From a virus: a DNA stretch of 64,000 bases. Positions within the stretch are counted from its first letter, which is position 1; the number at the start of each line of letters is the position of its first letter. The translations under genes were made by a program, and so were the position numbers. The notes below the pieces were generated by a model. It was not told where the DNA came from. It saw only the letters and a list, made by a program, of their open reading frames with translations, and ran no database searches. The stretch is taken from positions 248,001 through 312,000 of the IMG/VR virus record IMGVR_UViG_3300035212_003113. One strand, written 5' to 3'. This document shows, piece after piece, positions 43,201-51,205 of this stretch.

Positions 43201-44961
43201 GTTTTTCCGTTTATAACTCGCTCTTCTGGCAATGCTTCTGGCGCAGTAAGCTCGCCATTTCAGCTGAATGAGACTGCAGTAATTTCCGAGATGGAGCGTG
43301 TCTTCTCTCCTGGTACAGGCGGCAGCATTACATCTAGCTTTGTATTCGGTCCTGCATCAAGAGTGAAGACGATAGACCGAGTGGTTGCAAATAAGGAGAA
43401 TGAGAATGCAGACGTGCAGCAGCGCCTCACAGACGTCATTATCGCAATTCGCAGCTTAGCCGGAGAGTCGGTGAGCGATGTGCTTGTTAGCAAGGCAGAA
43501 ACAGAGGCAAAGGCAGCTCTCGCAAAGTTAAAGCTAGATAATATCCGCGGTCTTGTGGCTGCTAAACTTACCTCGATATCCGGCCATTTAAATGACCGGA
43601 GAACGCTACTCCGGTCTCTTTATGACACCATAAAGAGAGAGAGTGCTGGCGCTGTATCACCGCTTGAACAAGTAGGTGCCTCTGCGCTCGCAGCCATGGG
43701 AACTGACTTCCAGTCTGCTATTGGTATCTTCGGAAGCATGTCCGGCGCATCTTTGCCGCCAGTATTAGAGAATCTAGTTGAAAATGATTTAACAAATACA
43801 GATGGACCAGGAAGTGCAAAACGCTTTATCATAAATGATGCAGTGGTTATATCTGGTAGCTTTTCACATCGGCCTCCTGAGTACAATCAAGTATCAGTAA
43901 CAGGCGCCTTGGACTTTATATCTCCTGAAGCCAGCGGTACAATCGGTGAGCTACCTGCGCTCACTGCAGTTGCTACAGATTTCGACTCGTGGCGACAGTA
44001 CGGCTTTAGAGACAACTCTCCAATCCGTCGTCCAGATATGACTTCTGCGGAGACTCAGTGCGCGCCTTATGCTTCTCTAATGCTTGCAACTCAGCGCAAG
44101 AAGATTCACTCTGGCCGCATCACAGTCATTGGTAACGAGTATTATCGTCCAGGCGATAACGTATATCTTTCGTATCGCAATATGATTTATTATGTTACGA
44201 ACGTCAGCCACAATTTAAGCCTAAATGATGGTAGCTTTACTACTGAGCTTGATCTGGCTTATGGCAGACCTCCTGGCGAAATCATTCCGACGCCTCTTGA
44301 TATAATCGGTGCTGCGCCGAGCGGTGCTTCTTTCTTAACCAAAAAGTATCGTATGGCAAATTCTCAGGACCGCGCATCTACTCAGACTGCAAAAGGTCCG
44401 ACAATACTTAATCTAGGAACTTTTCACATTTCTCCGGCACTTAGACAAAGAGTTGGCACAACACGTCCTACAGAGCTGATGAGCACAATAGTTAAAGCCA
44501 ATGGATCAGAGCTAGATAATGTAGTGCTAAAGGCTCGAGCCCGCGTACTAGCATCTCCTACTCAGGCAGGAAAAAGTGCAAAGATAGAAGTAAGGGGATA
44601 TTATATCTCGGCAGAAGGTGATGTTCAAAAATCTGCCGTTGATACATGTTCCGGAATGATCTCCAGACTTATTGCCGAAAGGTTATCAGGTGGCGGAGCA
44701 CCTCCTGTTTCAAAAACAACAGACGATGGTTCACGATCCACGGGTCAAGCTCAGGCAACCAGTAGCCCCGGCGCGAACAGCCCGATTGCAGTCAGTCATA
44801 GGGTTATAGATATATCTGCTGATTTTAGCGATGAAGAGCGGTTGCAGATGCCATTCCCATCCGAAGATGCATGGCTTTCTGCTTCGCCAGTAAAGGTATC
44901 AGAGACCAAGACGATAGATTTGCCTGTAAATGCATTTGACATAGTCTTTGTTATAACCTAA
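40222..44961 (+). CDS. Large baseplate hub protein
   Basis: 1579 residues, far longer than typical hub subunits (300-400). Residues about 1284-1355 carry the hub signature seen in gp27/gpD-like proteins: IHSGRITVIGNEYYRPGDNV, then YVTNVSHNLSLNDGSFTTEL and a Y-G-R-P-P-G-E turn. The N-terminal 1200 residues include helical parts (LSRQQKVGQGTSTDQQKLQD) and strand regions, and probably hold fused wedge-binding or tube-binding domains. The C-terminal 200 residues are Ser/Gly-rich with an end strand. Its stop is followed one base later by the spike gene, so hub and spike are made together, as expected for partners. Confidence 0.78.
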   Translation: MAILTGTARNRFAGFSESNAMGASDGTKGITDGVLGFFESLAQHADQFQPSFTEDGFYESPAIVAPGVRPTSEKIPSQRRHITQRPKATVFIKKKQFGSLASNNELRMLDEDEKLYLRCVKALFRRKCEEMAFHESLVNISSIYETSGFLLTDDLLDSSLDYVINVVGSLSGASDIISSIGSSSFLGSQMGFEDRFLSFMQGLYRAKQRSQRSRASAFTRWVDDPAEPDYAGLGPGTGTIELNMVSSLSSSCGLNDGSSSLEIEDPYQLMLITAADIENALYIATSRSYQISRFYDATASFRLAIAQNADRRLNFLRQKRGEKEISFEFVENDTGEMQPTATLGYVDAAKLKYYQWVGGILSADDKEEATGVGLNAEDIVLVNQIVSNLRQYRDATTIPPAQPGLNASESDLRRLSKLRDKMRRDFLGQHVIQPMDQITLFANSNTYDVTPVGGIVDVLSGASARLTDTLDPQLIEQERADILGSNSGTDPLSFANDLGLAALYNSIRKKNIFRDDGACIFSGLAEQISDRYDSSGGTFKVSVSCQSNLQYLQVSRYTFKPDLNNTLGAVNDPLTPFNLDAAVDPASGLIIADKFELSDKNKERLDFLRIASGPLVSKKLRGIDDILSDKRNGLAIISHTPGLAYKWKEGIISVALDAPGGGGNPGGISSLRQPFAKLDAANIASILITGQPYDYATFLEGVSKVSGTSSNPTNLARDFFNYLFEYTDRVKKYYGNFIPAKDRTLDKDSVMAYYQAKNALTALNTRANRLITKLNELSRQQKVGQGTSTDQQKLQDEIIRISSEISELQTKALPSGVQLSLEGNNAFLSVDAIDRVQADREILYKTKRKPEDVRFNKDKNYFIVSSDYDTEFIIQAFAASLGNFSMYDAEYSSPLETIRAAVSALQLEFFADPDGNLVLRPPRYNRTPLSLMLDMIRRMPPGQGSMLPAFVRNVLASRTNSLKDAIFKNELNIAKDLYSIGLSESEVSGNEGSVFPFITRSSGNASGAVSSPFQLNETAVISEMERVFSPGTGGSITSSFVFGPASRVKTIDRVVANKENENADVQQRLTDVIIAIRSLAGESVSDVLVSKAETEAKAALAKLKLDNIRGLVAAKLTSISGHLNDRRTLLRSLYDTIKRESAGAVSPLEQVGASALAAMGTDFQSAIGIFGSMSGASLPPVLENLVENDLTNTDGPGSAKRFIINDAVVISGSFSHRPPEYNQVSVTGALDFISPEASGTIGELPALTAVATDFDSWRQYGFRDNSPIRRPDMTSAETQCAPYASLMLATQRKKIHSGRITVIGNEYYRPGDNVYLSYRNMIYYVTNVSHNLSLNDGSFTTELDLAYGRPPGEIIPTPLDIIGAAPSGASFLTKKYRMANSQDRASTQTAKGPTILNLGTFHISPALRQRVGTTRPTELMSTIVKANGSELDNVVLKARARVLASPTQAGKSAKIEVRGYYISAEGDVQKSAVDTCSGMISRLIAERLSGGGAPPVSKTTDDGSRSTGQAQATSSPGANSPIAVSHRVIDISADFSDEERLQMPFPSEDAWLSASPVKVSETKTIDLPVNAFDIVFVIT

Positions 44962-44962
44962 T

Positions 44963-47092
44963 ATGCCAAATCATCTCGACATTATTCCGAATATACTGCG
45001 CATAGCCACGATAGAAGAGGTGGCTGTTTCGCCTGGTGCGGCATTACCCTCCGTATGTACGATTAAATTTGATGATGCAGAAAGAACGGCAGAGGCATTC
45101 TTGCCTCATCCGGCAGGAGTTGGAGACCAGGGTCTTTTTATAGTGCCGAAAAAAGGCACCAGAGTTCTGGTTGGTCGTGGCGACAGCAACCGATTTTTCA
45201 TAGTATCATATTACACCGGTCCTTTTCTGAATTCTATTTCAGGTCAGTCACGCCTTGGATCGCTGTCTGTCAAGTCGTCGCCACCACCGCTATCTTCAAC
45301 TCCCGGCGAAGTGATAATAAACGGCAGTCGCGGGGCTTACTCGAAGTACGGAGTAGACGGAGAGATACTAAGCAAATTTGGTGATACTGGCTCGATATCA
45401 CTGAGCCCGAGTGCCACCATAGGGAAATATGCCAAGGGGGCGTACACAAGTCTTTCATCCGGATATCATGTATCCGGAGAAGTGCGGCGCGAGAGCGAGC
45501 CAACCGAATTCTGGAAGACCAAGGAGCGACTAGCTGGCACCGACTTTGATGGCGCGTTGCGCCCTATTGGTCGCGACCCTACGCTTCCTATTTCTTCTTA
45601 TACAAGCGGTCCAAATATTCACCGCAATCCTCCATTTGTAGAGCAGCGAAGTGTTGTGTACGAGTATGCCCGTGATTACTTAGTCAATGACGCAGCGATA
45701 GAAAAAAATCTTTATAAAGAGGCAAATCCAAGCCTTGGCATTAGTGACCTAAAGTTAGAGCGCCAAGGTAGCAGGACCGATGCATTTGGGATCGGGCCTT
45801 TACAATACAATGTCCTATCTGAAACCCTGTTGGGTACAGCGGTTGACGTTTACAAAAATATACTCGACCTAAATCGCAATCCAATTGCCCCTGAGCCAGG
45901 CGCATCTACTCCTGATCAACAGATATCTGCACAGTATGATGCTCTACGCCGCAGCATAAAATTTCATTTCGAGCTGAACTCGAGAAAAGCTACGGACAGC
46001 ATCACACTGGACTCAGACAATCCTGTATTTAGCGGTGGGCCGACTGGCTACCTTGCTGATCACTCTCGATGGAGTATCGATGTTGATGCCGAAGGTCAGA
46101 CGAAGATAAACATTCCGGCGTCTTCGTCAACTGGCAACATACCGGTTCACTCTAGATATGTGTCATCGTCTTTTTTGGCAACTGTTTCAGAGTCTGACTC
46201 TGACTTATCTAAGACTCATTACATGGTACGCAATCCTGGTAGCAGGGATTCCCTAAGCAGTAATAACTCTGAAGAGCTACGCAAAGATATTGTCCATTAT
46301 AACTATTCGAGCACATCTACGGAGAGCGGCGTCGAGATAGACGACAAGAATAGTCCAAAGTCGCAGAATACTCGCGCATTCCGATGGACAATGCCGCATC
46401 ATGACCCGGCCCTCTGGGATATTCTTAATCTAAAAACGCGTATTAGTGCTCTACCACACTGGTATCCAGATGGATCAGGCGTAAGCTCTGAGCAAAGCTA
46501 TCTTGGGCTGCTGGGCCGGCCAGTAATCCCAACCGGAGCTCTTACCAACTCTGCATCTGGCTATGTGTCATCCAATGGCATATATGTAAGCCCTAATGCA
46601 GGTGGCCGCAGTGTTAGCCTTAATCTCGACGGCAGTCTGGAAATGGCACTTGGTGCTGATCAGGCTAGCGGCAAATCTGCTATTATTGATGCGGCGGGAT
46701 CGCTAATCGCGCGCGTCGGCAAGGATTCTTCTTCGAATTCAATCGTATTGGCTGCAGATGGCGACACTACGCTTGTAGTTGGTGCAAGCAGCAAGAGCGG
46801 AGATGCCATAAGGATTCCAGGCGGGAACCTAAAGATATTTGTTCAGAATGCTGAAGGTGGTACCGCTGCCATAGAGATAATTGACGGAAACGTGCACATC
46901 AAGAGTGCTCCTAATAAGAATATCGTATTCGAGAGCTCTAGCAATATAATCTTAAGTGCAGGCCATAATGTGCTTATCAATGGCGAGCGCATCGGCTTCT
47001 ACGGCAAATATGAGAGCGATGGCAGCAAGGTCTATGGCGGCAAGGCAGGCGTAGGCGAGCGCCAGATGGTTCGTAATGGTCAGGTGATATAA
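44963..47092 (+). CDS. Baseplate central spike protein
   Basis: 709 residues. The N-terminal 110 residues look like the OB fold of gpV/gp5 spikes (VCTIKFDDAERTAEAFLPHP, then GLFIVPKKGTRVLVGRGDSN and RFFIVSYYTGPF). A long middle is unassigned. Residues 525-700 are regular short strands (VSLNLDGSLEMALGADQASG, IDAAGSLIARVGKDSSSNS, IVLAADGDTTLVVGASSKSG, NVHIKSAPNKNIVFESSSN), the pattern of a triple-stranded beta-helix that pierces the outer membrane. No lysozyme-type insertion or PAAR His cluster is apparent. The stop shares a base with the next ATG (TAATG). Confidence 0.8.
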   Translation: MPNHLDIIPNILRIATIEEVAVSPGAALPSVCTIKFDDAERTAEAFLPHPAGVGDQGLFIVPKKGTRVLVGRGDSNRFFIVSYYTGPFLNSISGQSRLGSLSVKSSPPPLSSTPGEVIINGSRGAYSKYGVDGEILSKFGDTGSISLSPSATIGKYAKGAYTSLSSGYHVSGEVRRESEPTEFWKTKERLAGTDFDGALRPIGRDPTLPISSYTSGPNIHRNPPFVEQRSVVYEYARDYLVNDAAIEKNLYKEANPSLGISDLKLERQGSRTDAFGIGPLQYNVLSETLLGTAVDVYKNILDLNRNPIAPEPGASTPDQQISAQYDALRRSIKFHFELNSRKATDSITLDSDNPVFSGGPTGYLADHSRWSIDVDAEGQTKINIPASSSTGNIPVHSRYVSSSFLATVSESDSDLSKTHYMVRNPGSRDSLSSNNSEELRKDIVHYNYSSTSTESGVEIDDKNSPKSQNTRAFRWTMPHHDPALWDILNLKTRISALPHWYPDGSGVSSEQSYLGLLGRPVIPTGALTNSASGYVSSNGIYVSPNAGGRSVSLNLDGSLEMALGADQASGKSAIIDAAGSLIARVGKDSSSNSIVLAADGDTTLVVGASSKSGDAIRIPGGNLKIFVQNAEGGTAAIEIIDGNVHIKSAPNKNIVFESSSNIILSAGHNVLINGERIGFYGKYESDGSKVYGGKAGVGERQMVRNGQVI

Positions 47093-49218
47093 TGGCTGTT
47101 AATCCACTAGATGTAGCGCAGTGCCTGACGTCCGATGACCCGGTCAATCCAAGCGAGACCATGGCTCTGCTCATAAGCACACTGGGGCCTCTTCTGCCAG
47201 GTGCTGGTATACCGTATAATCCTGACATCCCTCAGATCGATGGCGTTATAGGCTCTAGTGCAAATTACGTCCTAAAGCTTCCTGGCGGAATAACGACTCC
47301 AAACATATCTGTTCCTGGAGCGACCAATATACTTGAGTTCTTGCAACCGCTACTAAATGTCATAAGCACTGCCCTTATTGTTCTTGGTCCAATAAAGGTT
47401 TTGATCGATATAATTGTTGCGATAATAAATGTCTTCTGTGCTTTCCCAAATCCAGCTAAGATGGCTGCGGCTATTATTCAGCTCATCACTGCGATGGCAT
47501 CTCTTGCCACGCTATTTCCAATAGCCGCTGCACTTGTACTACTCATAGAGCTGCTTAAGACCATCATAATGATACTTTCAGCAATACTGCTGATAATTGT
47601 ACCAAAGATTGAGCTTATAATACGAAATGCGGAAACGATACAGACGGCTTTCAGTGGCGATGAGACAGCCGTCAAAGGAGCTTCAGACAAGATCTGCGGT
47701 CTTGTGCAGGATGCATTAAATGACCTAGGCATCCTTTCACCTATAAATTCTTTGCTTTCGCTCATAGCTGCATTTGCTGGACTAGCTTCTCCTGCGCTTT
47801 GTTCGTCCGCATGCTGTGATGATTGTCCAAAAATAGTCAGAAATCCCCCAGAAGGGCGCCTCAAGTACCTTGATACTCAGGATGATGGTGCGACATTCCG
47901 CGTGGAGTTAATAGATGCGACTTATTCTGAGAACCTAAACAGTAACGCGCAGCCATTTGCAGAAGTCGGAACATCAATTCCTTTCTTCAGGGCTATTGAG
48001 CAGGCAGTTCCAATCCTTGCGCTAAACTATGCAGATACTTCGCCAAGTGAGCCGGCAGGCTCTTTTGTGGAGGATATTGGTCGCAAGCAGTATATCGATG
48101 CCTTTAGGGTCATGATTAATAAACGACTTGGTCAAGCAAACGTGTCTACTGTTACAGGAAGCTATGGCGCAGTAATTGCGTACAGCAGTCCACACGGATT
48201 TATGGCTGGCCAAGAGGTATACTTTCTTGGGTCATCATTTTCAGGCTTCGGTGTGGTAGAGTCTTTGATAAGCCCAACTACGATTATCGCAAAAATGCAA
48301 AATCTGGCCACTACTACGGTTACTGTACCAGTGGGAAACCTTGTTACTCATGGGATATATAGCGTAGCTTCGATGATTCGTGGTGGAATAGAGAATAATT
48401 TTAATCCAATTATGGCACTGAAACTTATTCCTGGCTCAAGTCGGCTGTCATCTGCAGAGACGAATTATATAATGGTTGTTGACGAAAATTCTGTAACCGA
48501 TCTCACCTCCGGCTGTAGAATTGACGTAGAAAGCGCCGTTAATGATTATAATTCTACAATAGGAAATGTACCTGGTAACGATGGAGTTCCTGCCTCGCCG
48601 TACACCGGTTCTTTGAGCGAGCTCCTTGGCGTTGATGTTGCTTCACTTACTCTGGATAACGTTGATGCGCTAAAGGCTGCAATTCAGGCTCGCCTGATTA
48701 CTCCTCTGCTTCCCCCTGGTGACATTATATCTCTTGTCAGAGCAGACTTAGATAAAATGGGCAAGCTGCTCGAAAGAGCGATGTGCGTTTCTGTTAGCGC
48801 AACTAACAGTATCTTCACCTCTTCTGCACAGGCTCTTGATATTTCATCTGAGCAGAAGATCCTGCTAACATTTCAGCCTCGCAGCATTGGAGTAAATGGT
48901 GGCAAGCCGATTATGGCCGGTATGCCGTCTACGATAGATGTGCGCGGCATCTTTACCGCTACGCATGGTACGCTTTCGGACGTACAGTTTGATTCCGAAA
49001 CAGGCACCTATACTGCAGAGTTAGTATCCACGTCTGCAGGTACCGCAGAAGTTCGCGCGTACTTTCTTACGGCAGATGTCTGCTCAAGTCCTGCTCAGGA
49101 CGCACCGCGTCTTGGCTTTCCTCCCAAGGTCTTGGAAGTAAGATTCATCGAGGGCAATCTGCGCCCACGGCGCCAGGGCAGACAGTACCTACCATCTGCT
49201 GGCGGCAGGAGACGGTGA
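47092..49218 (+). CDS. Baseplate protein with a strongly hydrophobic N-terminal region
   Basis: 708 residues. Residues about 80-185 are four or so long hydrophobic stretches (ILEFLQPLLNVISTALIVLG, VLIDIIVAIINVFCAF, ALVLLIELLKTIIMILSAIL, LLIIVPKIELII), unusual for a virion protein made in the cytoplasm. A Cys cluster follows (SSACCDDCPK, about 240-250). A C-terminal Ig-like domain (residues 595-665; PSTIDVRGIFTATHGTLSDV) and a basic tail RPRRQGRQYLPSAGGRRR end it. It is placed between spike and wedge genes. It could be a membrane-inserting tip component or a packed hydrophobic core protein. Family not recognised. Confidence 0.65.
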   Translation: MAVNPLDVAQCLTSDDPVNPSETMALLISTLGPLLPGAGIPYNPDIPQIDGVIGSSANYVLKLPGGITTPNISVPGATNILEFLQPLLNVISTALIVLGPIKVLIDIIVAIINVFCAFPNPAKMAAAIIQLITAMASLATLFPIAAALVLLIELLKTIIMILSAILLIIVPKIELIIRNAETIQTAFSGDETAVKGASDKICGLVQDALNDLGILSPINSLLSLIAAFAGLASPALCSSACCDDCPKIVRNPPEGRLKYLDTQDDGATFRVELIDATYSENLNSNAQPFAEVGTSIPFFRAIEQAVPILALNYADTSPSEPAGSFVEDIGRKQYIDAFRVMINKRLGQANVSTVTGSYGAVIAYSSPHGFMAGQEVYFLGSSFSGFGVVESLISPTTIIAKMQNLATTTVTVPVGNLVTHGIYSVASMIRGGIENNFNPIMALKLIPGSSRLSSAETNYIMVVDENSVTDLTSGCRIDVESAVNDYNSTIGNVPGNDGVPASPYTGSLSELLGVDVASLTLDNVDALKAAIQARLITPLLPPGDIISLVRADLDKMGKLLERAMCVSVSATNSIFTSSAQALDISSEQKILLTFQPRSIGVNGGKPIMAGMPSTIDVRGIFTATHGTLSDVQFDSETGTYTAELVSTSAGTAEVRAYFLTADVCSSPAQDAPRLGFPPKVLEVRFIEGNLRPRRQGRQYLPSAGGRRR

Positions 49219-50765
49219 TGACAAATAAGACCGATACTGCGTCGAACTCTGCGTTCCTAAGTGCCGAAGTTGACGCTTCGAAGATATTTGAATCTCTTGT
49301 GCAGATATCAAATGGACTGCGCTCTTCTGATCCTGTAACAAAAGGCAGGATTCCTCGTGCAGATGAAAAGCTGGACTCAAAAGATGGCGAGTCGCTTTTT
49401 AACGCTTTCCTGCGCGCAATTGGCATGCCAGCTGTTCGCGATGACGAGTCGCTAGGCAAGGATATAAATAATGAGCAGAAGAGCCAGGATGGCACGCTCA
49501 ATTACTTTCAGTATGCAGATATAGGACTGAATGCAGATGATGTAGCAAAGGTTATTCAACGCGAGCAGGCGCTGGCTGCGAACAGGCCCATCGATTACCA
49601 GGCCACTCCTGATAAGGCTAATGTCTTAAGCGGACTTCAATTTATGCTATCCCCCCCTGCTCCTGATGCCGGAGTCAAAGGAGAAGGAGGTCGTCGATCT
49701 ATTTTTCCGCTTGTTGCATGTGGTGACGTCACGGTATATCCTCTTTCGAACAGAACAAAGCCAATGTTTGGTAATTCTGGCGACCCTAATGGTTATGTGC
49801 AACAGCGCTGTTTCCTTGAATTCATATTGATCACAAAGTTCGCTGCAAAGCAAACTGAAATTAGCTCTGAGTTGCGAGAAGCAATAAAAGTAAAACTACT
49901 TAGTATCGGCGTAGCCGAAGGCTCAAATGCTCCTGATCCTCGTGCCAATGAAAAACAGGCCATAATTGGAAATCTGGGCAATGAAGAGGTATTTTCTCTT
50001 CGAGTTATTCAAAAGCTATTTCAGGCACTGGAGGCCTCTGCAATTGATTATGCAGAGTCTAAAAAACTTGTTCGTAGCTATATGCAAGATGTGACCTATG
50101 TGCCAGTGTTCAATGGTCGTTCGCCATTTGTGCGCCAGGGTAATTTTGAAATATCATATGAAGAAATAATCAAATTTCTTGATGAAAATGACCCAAATAA
50201 GAAAATTGAGCTAGGTCTGGACAAGAAACCACGTCTTGATGCCGCGATAGATAGTTTAGATCTTGAAAAAACGCAGTCAGAGCAGTTTTTTGACATCTTT
50301 ATTCCGGCGGCCAACAAACCAGAGGATGATATAGATTTTCTTCTCGGCGCCGGCAGCGGTGAGGCGTTTGGAACTGGAACTTTCGAAGACATAGTGGTCT
50401 CAATCTGCACGCTGGACAGAAATAGGGTGGACGAAGAGATCAAATCCAAAAAGTCCGAGATGACTCGTATTCGAGCTGAGCTAGAGTTGCTGCGCAGCAA
50501 GCTGGATATATATTCAGGATATACCTACGGTCTCTCAATATTTGATTTTTTAGCAATAATACTCTCTTTGTATATATTGCCGCAATCAACTATAAGCGAG
50601 TTGGTGAATGCTGAAGGCAGGAATAGGTTTTTCGAAACAAGGGGCAGCTTTCCTTCAACAGGACTTTCTGCATCAGCTGAGCGCAAAAAATTCGAAGAAA
50701 CCGTAACCCAAGTCCTCAATATAGCTAGGGCAGCATTCGATAAGGCTGAGAAGGGTTCCAAGTAA
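49218..50765 (+). CDS. Baseplate-associated protein of unknown function
   Basis: 515 residues from ATG 49218 (TGATG overlap with the previous stop), chosen over GTG 49215 because the AGGAG ribosome site has normal spacing to the ATG. Mostly helical and charged, with two helices near residues 210-280 (SSELREAIKVKLLSIGVAEG). Near residues 430-450 a hydrophobic stretch follows a coiled coil (MTRIRAELELLRSKLDIYSG, then FDFLAIILSLYIL). Unrecognised; position before the gp25-like wedge gene suggests a baseplate role. Confidence 0.65.
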   Translation: MTNKTDTASNSAFLSAEVDASKIFESLVQISNGLRSSDPVTKGRIPRADEKLDSKDGESLFNAFLRAIGMPAVRDDESLGKDINNEQKSQDGTLNYFQYADIGLNADDVAKVIQREQALAANRPIDYQATPDKANVLSGLQFMLSPPAPDAGVKGEGGRRSIFPLVACGDVTVYPLSNRTKPMFGNSGDPNGYVQQRCFLEFILITKFAAKQTEISSELREAIKVKLLSIGVAEGSNAPDPRANEKQAIIGNLGNEEVFSLRVIQKLFQALEASAIDYAESKKLVRSYMQDVTYVPVFNGRSPFVRQGNFEISYEEIIKFLDENDPNKKIELGLDKKPRLDAAIDSLDLEKTQSEQFFDIFIPAANKPEDDIDFLLGAGSGEAFGTGTFEDIVVSICTLDRNRVDEEIKSKKSEMTRIRAELELLRSKLDIYSGYTYGLSIFDFLAIILSLYILPQSTISELVNAEGRNRFFETRGSFPSTGLSASAERKKFEETVTQVLNIARAAFDKAEKGSK

Positions 50766-50767
50766 AA

Positions 50768-51196
50768 ATGAGCTTTGACTTCAAACTTGCAAATGGTACT
50801 TTTTCGCTAGGCCCCGATGGAGACATCCAGCGCGCATATGGCCAGGAAAAGCTATCGCAGGACGTGGTCAAGATAATTGCCACTGCCGTAGGGACAAATC
50901 TGTTACATAAGTGGTATGGCTCATCAATACCGGATAATCTTGTAGGATCTGGCCTAAATCGGCAGTTCCTGGAGGCCGAGATCATCCGTAGTATCGGCTA
51001 TAGCCTGCAGAATCTCAAGGCCCTGCAGGAGCAGCAGGAGCGGGCTGGCCAAATATTGCTTCCAAGTGAGGCGATCAGGTCTGTCGAGGATATAAGTATC
51101 CTGCCAACTAATGATCCCCGAGCAATAGGAATTGTAATAGCAATTCGTACGCGATCAGGCAAAATTGCCCAAGAGACGCTCGCACTCCGGATTTAA
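50768..51196 (+). CDS. Baseplate wedge protein, gp25/GPW-like
   Basis: 142 residues. The gp25 family pattern is plain: FDFKLANGTFSLGPDGDI at the start, then Q-D-V-V-K-I-I-A-T-A-V-G-T-N-L with KWYGSSIPDNLVGS, a helix (FLEAEIIRSIGYSLQNLKAL) and a closing strand pair (GIVIAIRTRSGKIAQETLAL). gp25 joins the wedges to the hub and starts sheath assembly. Starts three bases after the previous stop and is followed by the gp6-like gene, the usual pair. Confidence 0.88.
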   Translation: MSFDFKLANGTFSLGPDGDIQRAYGQEKLSQDVVKIIATAVGTNLLHKWYGSSIPDNLVGSGLNRQFLEAEIIRSIGYSLQNLKALQEQQERAGQILLPSEAIRSVEDISILPTNDPRAIGIVIAIRTRSGKIAQETLALRI

Positions 51197-51205
51197 AGGT
51201 GAATC

